Positions 44,901-52,738 of a DNA stretch of 64,000 nucleotides are shown piece after piece. A program made the translations under genes and the position numbers. How positions within the stretch are numbered: position 1 is the stretch's first letter; the number at the start of each line of letters is the position of its first letter. The stretch comes from Verrucomicrobiaceae bacterium (GTDB lineage: Bacteria; Verrucomicrobiota; Verrucomicrobiia; Verrucomicrobiales; Verrucomicrobiaceae): positions 118,727 to 182,726 of the forward strand of contig JAEUHM010000007.1 in assembly GCA_016795485.1 (NCBI GenBank), written 5' to 3'. The notes beneath the pieces are model-generated. The model was not told where the DNA came from. It was given only the letters and a program-made list of their open reading frames with translations, and did not search any database.

Positions 44901-45566
44901 ATGCGCCTCCTCATGAAAAACACACTGTTTACCCTCTGCCTCACGGCGGCACTCACGCTCGGCCTCCGAGCCGAAGATGGCTTCATTTCCATGTTCAACG
45001 GCAAGGACCTCACCGGATGGAAGTCCAACGACGAGAAGCCCAACGCCTTCGTCGTAGAAGACGGCACCATCAAGACTGCAGATGGCCGCGCTCACCTGTT
45101 CTATGTCGGTGCGGATGGAAAAGCCTCCTTCAAGAACTTCATTTTCAAAGCCAAGGTCAAGCTTGGTGCTAACGAGCAGGGCTCCAACTCCGGCATCTAC
45201 ATCCACACCAAGTTCCAGCAAGAGGGCTGGCCAAACGATGGCTACGAGTGCCAAGTCAACTCCACCAAGCATAAAGACCCGAAGAAAACCGGCGGTCTCT
45301 ATGCCGTGAAGGACGTCATGAACACCTCACCTGTGGGTGACGAAGAGTGGTTCGACTACGAAATCAAAGTCGAGGGCAAGCACATCACCATCAAGATCAA
45401 CGGCCAAGTCACCACCGACTGGACTGAGCCCGAAGGTTGGGATCCCGCCACTGCTCTCAAGAACATGCCAGGACGCAAGCTCAGCGAGGGCACCATCGCT
45501 TTCCAAGCCCACGACCCCATCAGCCGCGTCTATTACAAAGACCTGTTCATCAAAGCCCTTCCCTAA
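44901..45566 (+). CDS. Secreted DUF1080 (3-keto-disaccharide hydrolase-like) protein
   Basis: 221 aa from ATG 44901; a second ATG at 44913 (MKNTLFTLCLTAALTLGLRA) is an equally good start for the signal peptide. The mature domain begins EDGFISMFNGKDLTGWKSND, the classic opening of DUF1080, and contains GSNSGIYIHTKFQQEGWPND, GYECQVNSTKHKDPKK, TGGLYAVKDV and GTIAFQAHDPISRVYYKDLF. The concanavalin-like fold is abundant in planctomycetes and verrucomicrobia; some members cleave 3-keto-glycosides. Monocistronic: followed by a strong terminator at 45607. Confidence 0.93.
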   Translation: MRLLMKNTLFTLCLTAALTLGLRAEDGFISMFNGKDLTGWKSNDEKPNAFVVEDGTIKTADGRAHLFYVGADGKASFKNFIFKAKVKLGANEQGSNSGIYIHTKFQQEGWPNDGYECQVNSTKHKDPKKTGGLYAVKDVMNTSPVGDEEWFDYEIKVEGKHITIKINGQVTTDWTEPEGWDPATALKNMPGRKLSEGTIAFQAHDPISRVYYKDLFIKALP

Positions 45567-45606
45567 CCGGCTAGAGCAACACGACAGACCAAGAGACACA
45601 TTCCGA

Positions 45607-45636
45607 GAACGCCAGCACACCGCTGGCGTTCTTTTT
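45607..45636 (+). terminator. Rho-independent terminator of the DUF1080 gene
   Basis: Ten-base stem GAACGCCAGC / GCTGGCGTTC with a five-base loop (ACACC), followed by TTTTT. It lies 41 bp after the stop at 45566. This is the clearest intrinsic terminator in the window. Confidence 0.9.
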
Positions 45637-45667
45637 GTCTGCGCCCACAGGCAGCGCCTTTGCTAAC

Positions 45668-45753
45668 CCCAGTGCTAGTCGTGATATGCCAGCAATCGCT
45701 TAGCACTGGGAGTCCTGTCACCATAAGCGCGTGTTAGGCGCTAATGGTGACAG
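45668..45753. repeat. Twin hairpins between convergent genes
   Basis: Two adjacent inverted repeats. The first pairs CCCAGTGCTA (45668-45677) with TAGCACTGGG (45701-45710). The second is a nearly perfect 16-base stem, CTGTCACCATAAGCGC with GCGCTAATGGTGACAG (45715-45753), one mismatch and a 7-base loop. No T-run follows. They lie between the convergent genes ending at 45566 and 45772 and may act as a bidirectional transcription barrier or be a REP-type palindrome. Confidence 0.85.
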
Positions 45754-45771
45754 ATGACGAGGAACAAAGAT

Positions 45772-46329
45772 CTAGTCTACGTCTGGGAGTTCGATGGTGA
45801 GATCGTCTTCCAAGCGACCTTTGAACTTCCATGCGCCATCGATCTTGATGAGATCATCAATGCCGATCTTCAAAGCAGTCCCATCTGCCGTTCTGAGACG
45901 GATTTCAATGCCGTCGTACGCAGGTTGAGCTGGTGTTGCAGTTTCTTCTTCATCGATCTCAACAGAAGTCAGAGTCAGCATGGCAAGCTCGCCAAAGCGC
46001 TTCGAGATGATGTCACGCATCTGAGCTGCACGAGCAGTGGTGACGGTATTGTCCTTGGTTCGGCGTTTCAGTTCGCGCTCGCCCTCTTTGGCATTGTCGA
46101 TGGGAGTGGGCGATGTTCCCGCCTCTTTTGCAGCCTCTTCTCGCTTCACTCTCGCAAATACCTCCGGCGTGTGCCAGCAGGCCAGGAGAGCAGCATCGTC
46201 AGCCGATTTGATGGCAGCCACCATCGTTTCGACAAGTTTCTGCACTTCCGGTGGCACAGGTGTATCTTCGTCAGCGCGCACAGAAGCGACAGGGAGAATG
46301 AATGCGAGGATGAGAGCTAGCTTTTTCAT
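45772..46329 (-). CDS. Hypothetical secreted protein
   Basis: 185 aa. Signal peptide about residues 1-19 (MKKLALILAFILPVASVRA). The mature part starts with a helix (PPEVQKLVETMVAAIKSADD) and the Cys-Trp pair ALLACWHTP, has a charged middle (KEGERELKRRTKDNTVTTAR), and ends with beta strands (GIEIRLRTADGTALKIGIDD, GAWKFKGRLEDDL). The arrangement helix - 'W.tpe' - strands ending 'dGaWkf.g' recalls NTF2/SnoaL-like secreted domains, but this is weak. Convergent with the DUF1080 gene across the twin hairpins. Confidence 0.7.
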   Translation of the reverse strand: MKKLALILAFILPVASVRADEDTPVPPEVQKLVETMVAAIKSADDAALLACWHTPEVFARVKREEAAKEAGTSPTPIDNAKEGERELKRRTKDNTVTTARAAQMRDIISKRFGELAMLTLTSVEIDEEETATPAQPAYDGIEIRLRTADGTALKIGIDDLIKIDGAWKFKGRLEDDLTIELPDVD

Positions 46330-46427
46330 GGAGACTTGGAAAGCATGTTAGCTAGCGGTAAGCAAATCAATGCAAAAACGTGCTTGGCCCCCCAAAGTCC
46401 TCGCCATACAGCCTAGTCTCTCACGTG

Positions 46428-46570
46428 CCTCCGGCTCGGTAGACCGCCAAGCATGGGCCACAAGAACGATGGGCGATCCCAAGCCGGAGGCTTGTAAGAC
46501 ATTAGCCGGTGGTGAAGTGAAACGAAACCACCGGATCAGCAATAGAGCCGGATTACGTCCTGAAGGGACG
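46428..46570. repeat. Cluster of REP-like palindromes
   Basis: Four inverted repeats in 143 bp: CCTCCGGCT (46428) with AGCCGGAGG (46482); AAGCC-GGA-GGCTT (46481-46493); CCGGTGGT (46506) with ACCACCGG (46527); CGTCC-TGAAG-GGACG (46556-46570). Such palindromes beside a RAYT-type transposase remnant fit REP sequences. The gap 46330-46818 contains nothing else that looks coding. Confidence 0.7.
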
Positions 46571-46818
46571 TGAGAAGAAGAATGGCTGTTACCCCACCAA
46601 ACGGAAATCGTTATCACTGGCCCGAATCCTGGCTTTGGCATCAATGCGGCTCGGTGATCAGAACGTAACAATTTCTACCCCGGTGGAAAAACACTTCGGC
46701 GGTTGGTTTGTAGCTGCTTGTTGATCTTGGTCGGTCGCTCCGAAGGCGTGGGTTATGTCTTTCGGTTGGTTGTCTTTCCCGCGAGTTCCACCCATTTCAT
46801 CTCTTGCTTTTGACCAGC

Positions 46819-46977
46819 CCCCAAGGCGCGGTGCCTGACGTTGAAACTGCGAGTGTAAGTGTTCTGTAGCCACGGCATACCCGAGACAAGGTTGACCCCA
46901 GGGGTCTTGAGGAAGATCTGCCTGTCGTCATCATCCAAAAAGATGTTCTCTAGGCGATTCCCCCGAGCCATGACATG
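46819..46977 (-). pseudogene. REP-associated tyrosine (Y1) transposase remnant, internally deleted
   Basis: Reading minus from 46977: HVMARGNRLENIFLDDDDRQ followed by IFLKT, then directly PGVNLVSGMPWLQNTYTRSF and NVRHRALG. In intact RAYT/Y1 transposases these two blocks are separated by about 50-60 residues containing the HUH (NHFH-type) metal-binding motif; here they are joined in frame and the catalytic histidines are gone. The N-terminal residues before HVM and the tyrosine-bearing C-terminus are also missing, and the frame continues into unrelated codons. The remnant is therefore inactive. Confidence 0.8.
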
Positions 46978-47085
46978 CTAAAAAGCACCGGGAAACTAAG
47001 CTCTCACACTTCAATGCATGAGCGAGGCATAGAGTTGCTGACCGCTTTGTCAAGATTCCAACCATGCCCCCCATTTTCACCGGCC

Positions 47086-47481
47086 ATGAATACGTTATAT
47101 TTATCGGGTGGGGACCGATCTGAGGACCGGAGGGGTGGGAACAGACGGAAGGCGAAGAGGCGGCGGGGGCCGGTGTTTGGCATTTCTCGGGAGGATGTCT
47201 TCATTAGGTGCTACAAGGCTGGCCATGGGCAATTGACGACGGGCCTGGTGCTGGCGCTGCGGGATCTGATGGAGTTGCGCGGGTGGTCCACACAGGAGGT
47301 GGCGGAGCACTGCCGTGTCTCGCGCCCCATGGTCTCGGCTATCCTGAATGTGAATCGGGTGGCGACGTTGGATACGGTCAATGAGTTGGCGAAAGGCTTT
47401 AATGTGCTTAACGTGGAACTGGTGGCGCTGAGTGAGCGTGTGTTTGCTGCTGAAGTGCCACGATGGTGGCATAGCGCGTAA
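47086..47481 (+). CDS. XRE-family (Cro/C1-type HTH) transcriptional regulator
   Basis: 131 aa from ATG 47086 (MNTLYLSGGDRSEDRRGGNR); 37 further upstream codons are open but overlap the transposase remnant's 5' region. The N-terminal 35 residues are very basic (RRGGNRRKAKRRRGP). The HTH domain is about residues 62-120: ALRDLMELRGWSTQEVAEHC, RVSRPMVSAILNVNRVATLD and TVNELAKGFNVLNVELVAL. No effector domain. Target unknown. It is followed after 122 bp by the 84-bp tandem array, a position also taken by the HTH gene at 61596 relative to its array. Confidence 0.8.
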   Translation: MNTLYLSGGDRSEDRRGGNRRKAKRRRGPVFGISREDVFIRCYKAGHGQLTTGLVLALRDLMELRGWSTQEVAEHCRVSRPMVSAILNVNRVATLDTVNELAKGFNVLNVELVALSERVFAAEVPRWWHSA

Positions 47482-47603
47482 CAGAAGGGTGGGGCAGGCT
47501 GCCTCTATGAAAGCGGACGTTGTTTGCATCTGGCCCCCGGGCAACGGGGTGGGCATGGTGCGCGTCTCTGCGGGTGGTGGAGGTGGCTGGGAGGGCACGC
47601 ACC

Positions 47604-47962
47604 GAGATTTGGCACGAGGTGCCGGAGTCTTGGGTGGGTTCCGCCACGATTCGTCCTTCCGGCTGGTAGTCTCCGGTGGGTCGCGCCGAGATTCGGCACG
47701 AGGTGTCGGAGTCTTGGGCGGGTGCCGCCACGATTCATCCTTCCGGCTAGGAGTCTCGGGTGGGTCGCGCCGAGATTCGGCACAAGGTGTCGGAGTCTTG
47801 GGCGGGTGCCGCCACGATTCATCCTTCCGGCTGGTAGTCTCCGGTGGGTCGCGCCGAGATTCGGCCCAAGGTGTCGGAGTCTTGGGCGGGTGCCGCCACG
47901 ATTCGTCCTTCCGGCTGGGAGTCTCGGGTGAGTCGCGCCGAGATTCGGCACGAGGTGCCGGA
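47604..47962. repeat. 84-bp tandem array built of four 21-mers (4.3 copies)
   Basis: Unit starts at 47604, 47688, 47772, 47856 and a partial one at 47940, always 84 bp. Each unit splits into four 21-mers beginning GAGATTCGGCACGAGG, GAGTCTTGGGCGGGTGC, ACGATTCATCCTTCC and GAGTCTCGGGTGGGTCGC. The second and fourth are clearly related to each other, the first and third weakly so; this points to 21, then 42, then 84 bp stepwise amplification. Several frames on both strands are open; the plus-strand heptads read SRRDSAQ, GVGVLGG and CRHDSSF. No evidence of translation. Confidence 0.93.
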
Positions 47963-47976
47963 GAGGGCGGTGGTGG

Positions 47977-48125
47977 GTGTTGTAGCCTGGCGCTGTGAGC
48001 CAGGGGGCTTGGGGCTAGGCTTTCATCTTGCGTCCATCTTGTGTGAAGAAAGAGCAAATGGCAGGAGAATGGTGGCAGAAGAATGGATTCCTTATGGCTC
48101 AGTCAGGACATCGGTAACACCTTTG
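47977..48125. repeat. 149-bp dispersed repeat, copy 1
   Basis: Begins GTGTTGTAGCCTGGCGCTGT and ends TCAGGACATCGGTAACACC-TTTG. A second copy at 63739-63889 agrees at most positions, including AAATGGCAGGAGAATGGTGG and CAGAAGAATGGATTCCTTAT. No reading frame is shared. The end sequence, related to a further TTCAGGACATAGGTAACAC at 63890, may be the terminus of an insertion-sequence-like element. From 48126 to 48305 nothing is recognised apart from the expected promoter region of the sigma factor gene. Confidence 0.9.
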
Positions 48126-48305
48126 ATGTTAGGAGTGGTGGGCGGGGGCGAGGCCTGTTGGACTGAGATGACGGCGCTTGGGGCGTCACAATCGATCTTT
48201 CCATCTAGGGTTTCTGTGTTTGCTTCAAGCGGGTTGGGGACTTGCTTGGTTTCCAATCTCCGTGTCCAGGCCAGGAATGAACGAACGCGGAAAAACAAAA
48301 TCTTA

Positions 48306-48938
48306 ATGACGATGGGAATACAGTCCGAACCAACGCCTCACACTGAAAACGATGTTATGAAAGACAGAGAGTTTGAGGACCTCGTCAGCGCACACTACGA
48401 GAATCTATACAGGTTCGCTTTCAGCCTGTGCCGAAGCGAATCAGAGGCCGCGGACCTGACGCAGCAGACCTTCCTGCGGTGGGCTCAGCGTGGCTTTCAA
48501 CTACGGGACCGCTCGAAAGCCAAGACTTGGCTTTTCACGACGCTCTACCGGGAGTTCCTCGGGGGGCAGCGGAGGACGACGAGGTTCCCGCATATTGAGA
48601 TGGATGATGCAGGAGCAGAGTTGCCTTACCTGGAGCCTGAGACGGTGAATGCCATGGACGGGCAGTCGGTGATGGAGGCTCTGAATGGCCTGGATGAGAC
48701 TTACCGCGCGCCGCTGATGTTGTTCTACCTGAAGGAGCACTCTTACACCGAGATCGCGTCCATTTTGGACATCCCTATCGGCACGGTGATGTCCCGCCTG
48801 TCACGAGGCAAGGATCAACTCCGCAAGAAGATCCTCGACTCGCAAACGAGAGGCACTAGCCCAAGTAAATTTCAACCACCTGAAAACGTCATCACCTTCC
48901 CAGCTACCAATGAAAGGAGGAAAGCCGCCAATGAATAA
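48306..48938 (+). CDS. ECF-type RNA polymerase sigma-70 factor
   Basis: 210 aa from ATG 48306 (MTMGIQSEPTPHTENDVMKD); internal ATGs at 48312 and 48357 are alternatives, and the frame extends upstream through the repeats without a plausible start. Region 2: FEDLVSAHYENLYRFAFSLC, SEAADLTQQTFLRWAQRG and AKTWLFTTLYREFL. Region 4: EALNGLDETYRAPLMLFYLK, SYTEIASILDIPIGTVMSRL and SRGKDQLRKKI. This is the two-domain ECF layout with no region 3. It overlaps the next gene, a membrane protein that is probably its anti-sigma factor, by eight bases. Confidence 0.9.
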   Translation: MTMGIQSEPTPHTENDVMKDREFEDLVSAHYENLYRFAFSLCRSESEAADLTQQTFLRWAQRGFQLRDRSKAKTWLFTTLYREFLGGQRRTTRFPHIEMDDAGAELPYLEPETVNAMDGQSVMEALNGLDETYRAPLMLFYLKEHSYTEIASILDIPIGTVMSRLSRGKDQLRKKILDSQTRGTSPSKFQPPENVITFPATNERRKAANE

Positions 48939-49737
48939 CCAAGAAGCAAAACTCATCCTTTGCGCCTGCCGTTCTGATGGGCAGGAGCAGCACGAACCGA
49001 GCGTGAGAGAGGCGCTGGACTGTGCCGAGAGCGATCCAGTGCTCGCTGCATGGCTCGCCCGTGAGCAGACTCTGGACGCTGCACTTTGTGCCAAGCTGTC
49101 TGAGATCCCTGTGCCAGCATCGCTCAAGAGCGAGATCCTCGCCGGGGCGCGGGTGATCAAGCCCACGTTTGTGTGGACGGATGCGCGCACTCTCCTGGGT
49201 GCCGCAGCGGCTGTGGCTCTCGCAGCGGTCATGGTATGGAGCAAGGATGCGCCTGCCGGTGCTGGCTCTCTGCCAGTGTTCGCTCAGGCATCGCCTTCGG
49301 GAGTCTCCTCGGCTGTGGCCTCACTGGCTTCGTTCCGCAATGACATGGCGGGTTCATTTGCTCAAATGCAGAGCGTTGGGTTCACACCTGATCTGCGGAC
49401 CAGCAATGTCGATGCGGTCGAGGACTTTCTTACCCAACGGGTGTCTCGCACCATCGAGGTGGGTGAGATCGTGGACAATCTGGGCGATGCGCGCCTGTTT
49501 GGCTGCCGGATGGCAGAGTGGCGCGGTCAAAAGGTCTCCATGCTCTGCTTGAATAGCGGCACCGAGGAAGCGCACCTCTTTGTGGTTCATCAGTCGGCAC
49601 TTACCGATGTCGAAGACGTGAAGCCTAAGATGATCGAGAACTGCTCGGGCTATCCTGCCGCTGCTTGGCGGGATGGTGACAAGGCCTACGTTCTGGTGGG
49701 CCATCGTCCTGAGACGGATCTCACGAAGTTCTTCTGA
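48931..49737 (+). CDS. Probable anti-sigma factor / single-pass membrane protein
   Basis: 268 aa from ATG 48931, preceded by AAGGAGG (48914-48920) ten bases upstream; this ribosome binding site decides the start over the ATG at 48910. The N-terminal cytoplasmic part (about 1-85) contains CACRSDGQEQHEPSVREALD and RSEQTLDAAL-type helices. One transmembrane segment at about 88-106 (LLGAAAAVALAAVMVW). The extracytoplasmic part (about 110-268) has a strand-rich end with VSMLCLNSGTEEAHLFVVHQ. No zinc HxxxCxxC motif, so it is not a classic ZAS protein; the anti-sigma role rests on overlap with the sigma gene and topology. Confidence 0.7.
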   Translation: MNNQEAKLILCACRSDGQEQHEPSVREALDCAESDPVLAAWLAREQTLDAALCAKLSEIPVPASLKSEILAGARVIKPTFVWTDARTLLGAAAAVALAAVMVWSKDAPAGAGSLPVFAQASPSGVSSAVASLASFRNDMAGSFAQMQSVGFTPDLRTSNVDAVEDFLTQRVSRTIEVGEIVDNLGDARLFGCRMAEWRGQKVSMLCLNSGTEEAHLFVVHQSALTDVEDVKPKMIENCSGYPAAAWRDGDKAYVLVGHRPETDLTKFF

Positions 49738-49782
49738 CGAAAGCAGGTTGCGGCGTCTCGCTTGCCCGGCATCGTCGGTTTC

Positions 49783-50256
49783 ATGAATCGAGTAGGCATA
49801 GGTTACGACGTCCATCCATTTGAAGAAGGCCGCAGGCTGGTGCTGGGAGGGGTGGAGATTCCTCACAGCCGTGGTCTGAAGGGCCACTCGGATGCCGATG
49901 TGCTATGCCATGCTGTTGCAGACGCAGTCCTGGGGGCTCTGGGGCTGCCAGACATCGGATATTACTTTCCGCCGTCAGATGCGAGCATCGAGGGCATTTG
50001 CAGCCTCAAGATTCTGGAGAAGTGCGCTGCACTGGCTGCTGAAAAAGGGTTTAGCATTGAGAACATCGACAGCACGCTCATTGCCGAAGAACCACGTGTG
50101 ATGAAGCATGCCCCTGCGATGAAGCAGCAAATGAGTGCCGCGCTCGGGATTGCGCCAGATCAAGTGGGTATCAAGGCCACCACGAACGAGCGCATGGGCT
50201 TCATTGGGCGAGGGGAGGGCATTGCGGCCATGGCCGTGGCGTCCATCTCCAAGTAG
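49783..50256 (+). CDS. ispF: 2-C-methyl-D-erythritol 2,4-cyclodiphosphate synthase
   Basis: 157 aa from ATG 49783 (MNRVGIGYDVHPFEEGRRLV); a TTG seven codons upstream is unlikely. The zinc ligands lie in GYDVHPF (Asp, His) and later LCHAVADAVLGALGLPDIG. HSDADVLCHA and KATTNERMGFIGRGEGIAA are the family signatures. The enzyme makes MEcPP in the MEP isoprenoid pathway; trimeric, cytoplasmic. Upstream of metG (80 bp) in the same direction. Confidence 0.95.
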   Translation: MNRVGIGYDVHPFEEGRRLVLGGVEIPHSRGLKGHSDADVLCHAVADAVLGALGLPDIGYYFPPSDASIEGICSLKILEKCAALAAEKGFSIENIDSTLIAEEPRVMKHAPAMKQQMSAALGIAPDQVGIKATTNERMGFIGRGEGIAAMAVASISK

Positions 50257-50336
50257 CGAGCCTGATCAGCCTTCGTTCGCCTTCAATCGCTTGCTGCACA
50301 CACGGAAGCGTGTGCTATGAGACCTGTTCCTGATAC

Positions 50337-51902
50337 ATGAAGCCCTACTACATCACTACCGCTATCGACTACACAAACGCCGCGCCGCACATTGGCCATG
50401 CCTATGAGAAAGTGCTCGCGGACGTGATGGCGCGGTTTCAGCGGCTCAGCGGGCGAGAGGTTTACTTCCTGACAGGGGTGGATCAGCACGGGCAAAAAGT
50501 GCAGAAGAGCGCCGAAAAAGCGGGCGTGACTCCACAGGAGTTTGTGGATGGCATCACTCAGCACTTCACCTCGGCATGGGAGACACTGGGCATCAAGTTT
50601 GACGGTTGGGCTGCTACTACGGATAATAGGCACAAGCGCGTGGTGCAGGCGATGCTGCAAAAGCTTCACGACAATGGTCAGCTTTACAAAAAGGCGCACA
50701 AAGGCCACTACAGCGTGCGGCAGGAGCAGTTCCTAACAGACAAGGAACGGTCATCAGATGGAAACTTCGGTCCTGAGTGGGGAGAGGTCATCGAGTTGGA
50801 GGAGGAGAACTGGTATTTCCGCCTGAGCGACCACGTGGAGTGGCTCAAGGGCTACATTCGCAGTCACCCGGACTTCATCTATCCACCGCATCGCGCCAAC
50901 GACGTGCTCAACGCACTTGAAGGCAAAGCAACCGACCTGTGCATCTCCAGGCCGGTGGAGCGTCTCAACTGGGGCATCCCATTGCCGTTCGACCCGAGGT
51001 TCGTGAACTATGTGTGGTTTGATGCGTTGACGAACTACATCAGCTTTGGTGGCTATCTGGCTGACGAGTGTGGTAACGAGGGCTTGCCCAAGTTCGACGC
51101 TATCTGGCCAGCGGATGCTCAGGTGATTGGCAAAGACATCCTAGTGCCGCCTCATGCCATTTACTGGATGACCATGCTGCACGCCCTTGGGTTTACCGAT
51201 GAGCAGATGCCTCGCCTCATCGTCCATGGCTGGTGGAACATCAGTGGTGCAAAGATCAGCAAGAGCCTGGGCAATGTCATTGACCCGAAGGTGCTCGCGC
51301 AAACCTTCACGGCCGATGGATTGCGCTTCTACCTCGTGCGCGACATCGCTACCGGCTACGACAGCGACTTCAGCGAGGAGCGCATCTTGATGGCATATAA
51401 CAAGGAGCTCGGTGGGGGGCTGGGGAATCTGCTTAACCGCACGCTGAAGATGGCTAACAACTACCGGCAGGGCAAGATCAGCCCAGGATCATTTGACGAT
51501 GAGGCTTGTCAGAACGTGCGCCAAGTCGTTGCAGACGCTGAGGCGGCTTATCCGGTGAGAATGAACGGATGGGAGATTCATCTCGGTATTGAAGAAGCCA
51601 TGAAGATCGTCACGGCCTGCAATGCCTTCATTGATCTCACCCAGCCCTTCAAGCTCGCCAAAGATGAAGCACAAGCGGCTCGCTTGGACGCGGTTCTTTA
51701 TCATCTGGCGGAGGCACTTACTCATGTGAGCGTGCTGCTCTCACCGGTGATGCCGCGTGCTTGTGCGGAGATTCAGAAACAGCTTGGCTGGCTTCAACCC
51801 GAGGCGTTCCGTCTGGGCGATCTTCGTTGGGGCTTGCTAGCGGATGGCCATCAGCTAGGGCAGGGGACTCCGGTCTTCCCGAGGGTGGAGATCGCCGCCT
51901 AG
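50337..51902 (+). CDS. metG: Methionyl-tRNA synthetase (short form)
   Basis: 521 aa. HIGH motif: IDYTNAAPHIGHAYEKVLAD (near residue 19). KMSKS loop is KISKS in WNISGAKISKSLGNVIDP. The expected connective-peptide zinc cysteines are absent: the insert reads GHYSVRQEQFLTDKERSS. There is no C-terminal tRNA-binding (EMAP-like) domain, so the protein matches the short, zinc-free subtype. It charges tRNA-Met with methionine and ATP. The stop overlaps the convergent glycosyltransferase gene by four bases. Confidence 0.95.
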   Translation: MKPYYITTAIDYTNAAPHIGHAYEKVLADVMARFQRLSGREVYFLTGVDQHGQKVQKSAEKAGVTPQEFVDGITQHFTSAWETLGIKFDGWAATTDNRHKRVVQAMLQKLHDNGQLYKKAHKGHYSVRQEQFLTDKERSSDGNFGPEWGEVIELEEENWYFRLSDHVEWLKGYIRSHPDFIYPPHRANDVLNALEGKATDLCISRPVERLNWGIPLPFDPRFVNYVWFDALTNYISFGGYLADECGNEGLPKFDAIWPADAQVIGKDILVPPHAIYWMTMLHALGFTDEQMPRLIVHGWWNISGAKISKSLGNVIDPKVLAQTFTADGLRFYLVRDIATGYDSDFSEERILMAYNKELGGGLGNLLNRTLKMANNYRQGKISPGSFDDEACQNVRQVVADAEAAYPVRMNGWEIHLGIEEAMKIVTACNAFIDLTQPFKLAKDEAQAARLDAVLYHLAEALTHVSVLLSPVMPRACAEIQKQLGWLQPEAFRLGDLRWGLLADGHQLGQGTPVFPRVEIAA

Positions 51903-52654
51903 TTGCCTTGTTTTCTCAGGTAGTCGCCTCGGCTGAAGAACTTCTCCAGCCAGACATACAGGATGATGAACAGGTAGCGGCTGCCCATTTCACGGATCTT
52001 CAGTTTGGCGATGCCTGTGGTGCGGTTCTTCCACGAGATCGGCGTCATGGTCCACGTGTAGCCGCGGACGATGGCCTTGAGTGGTAGTTCCACGAGCAAG
52101 TTGAAGTGTGGAGCGATCAGTGGGCGACATCCGTCGATCACTTCCTTCCGGTAGGCCTTGAAGGCATTCGTGGTGTCGTTCAAGCGAATGCCAAAGATGA
52201 GCCTGATGAAGGTGTTGGCCATGCGGTTGAGCACGAGCTTCACCACGGGGTAATCATGCACGCTTCCACCCTTCATGAAGCGGCTGCCAAAGACGCATTC
52301 ATGGCCAGCACACAGGAGCTTCCAGTATTGCACCAAATCCTGCGGACTATCTGAAGCGTCTGCCATCACGATGGCAGCAGCGTCTCCGGTCATGTGGTCG
52401 AGACCGAACACAATTGCTCGCCCGATGCCGTGGAGGCCGTTGTTGGTCACCACTCGCAAGGTTGGCACCTCTGGCATGGCTGCTCGGAGCAGATCGCCAG
52501 TGCCGTCAGTGCTGCCATCATCTACCACCACAATCTCATGCGGCACATTGGCCGCATTGAGAGTGGCTACAGTCTCCTTTACCGTCTGCACCACGCATCC
52601 CGCCTCATTCCGAGCGGGAATGACGACGGTGAACAGAGTGGGGGGCACTGACAT
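51899..52654 (-). CDS. Family 2 glycosyltransferase (dolichol-phosphate-mannose synthase-like)
   Basis: 251 aa. GT-A fold: FTVVIPARNEAGCVVQTVKE, PHEIVVVDDGSTDGTGDLLR (DD nucleotide site), AAIVMADASDSPQDLVQYWK (the DxD-like AD-A-S-D region) and ECVFGSRFMKGG. No transmembrane segment beyond a weakly hydrophobic C-terminus (YLFIILYVWLEKF). It likely transfers a sugar from a nucleotide donor to a polyprenyl phosphate or polysaccharide. It stands alone; the gap to the FAD enzyme ending at 52739 is 84 bp. Confidence 0.88.
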   Translation of the reverse strand: MSVPPTLFTVVIPARNEAGCVVQTVKETVATLNAANVPHEIVVVDDGSTDGTGDLLRAAMPEVPTLRVVTNNGLHGIGRAIVFGLDHMTGDAAAIVMADASDSPQDLVQYWKLLCAGHECVFGSRFMKGGSVHDYPVVKLVLNRMANTFIRLIFGIRLNDTTNAFKAYRKEVIDGCRPLIAPHFNLLVELPLKAIVRGYTWTMTPISWKNRTTGIAKLKIREMGSRYLFIILYVWLEKFFSRGDYLRKQGN

Positions 52655-52738
52655 AAAACTCGCAGTGTAGCGGCTTCAGCCACATGCATCAATGCTGACG
52701 GTATTCATTCGCGATTCCTCGCGCCGATAAACCTCTCC

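Noticed and set aside
46370..46573. Plus-strand frame of 67 codons as a gene
   Set aside because: It lies over the REP-like palindromes and such frames are artefacts of these repeats.
47101..48057. 318-codon minus-strand frame
   Set aside because: It is antisense to the XRE gene and to the 84-bp array; its Pro/Arg/Ser-rich composition comes from the repeat.
47844..48305. N-terminal extension of the sigma factor through the repeats
   Set aside because: The open frame crosses the 84-bp array and the 149-bp dispersed repeat and has no family similarity; ATG 48306 fits the ECF length.
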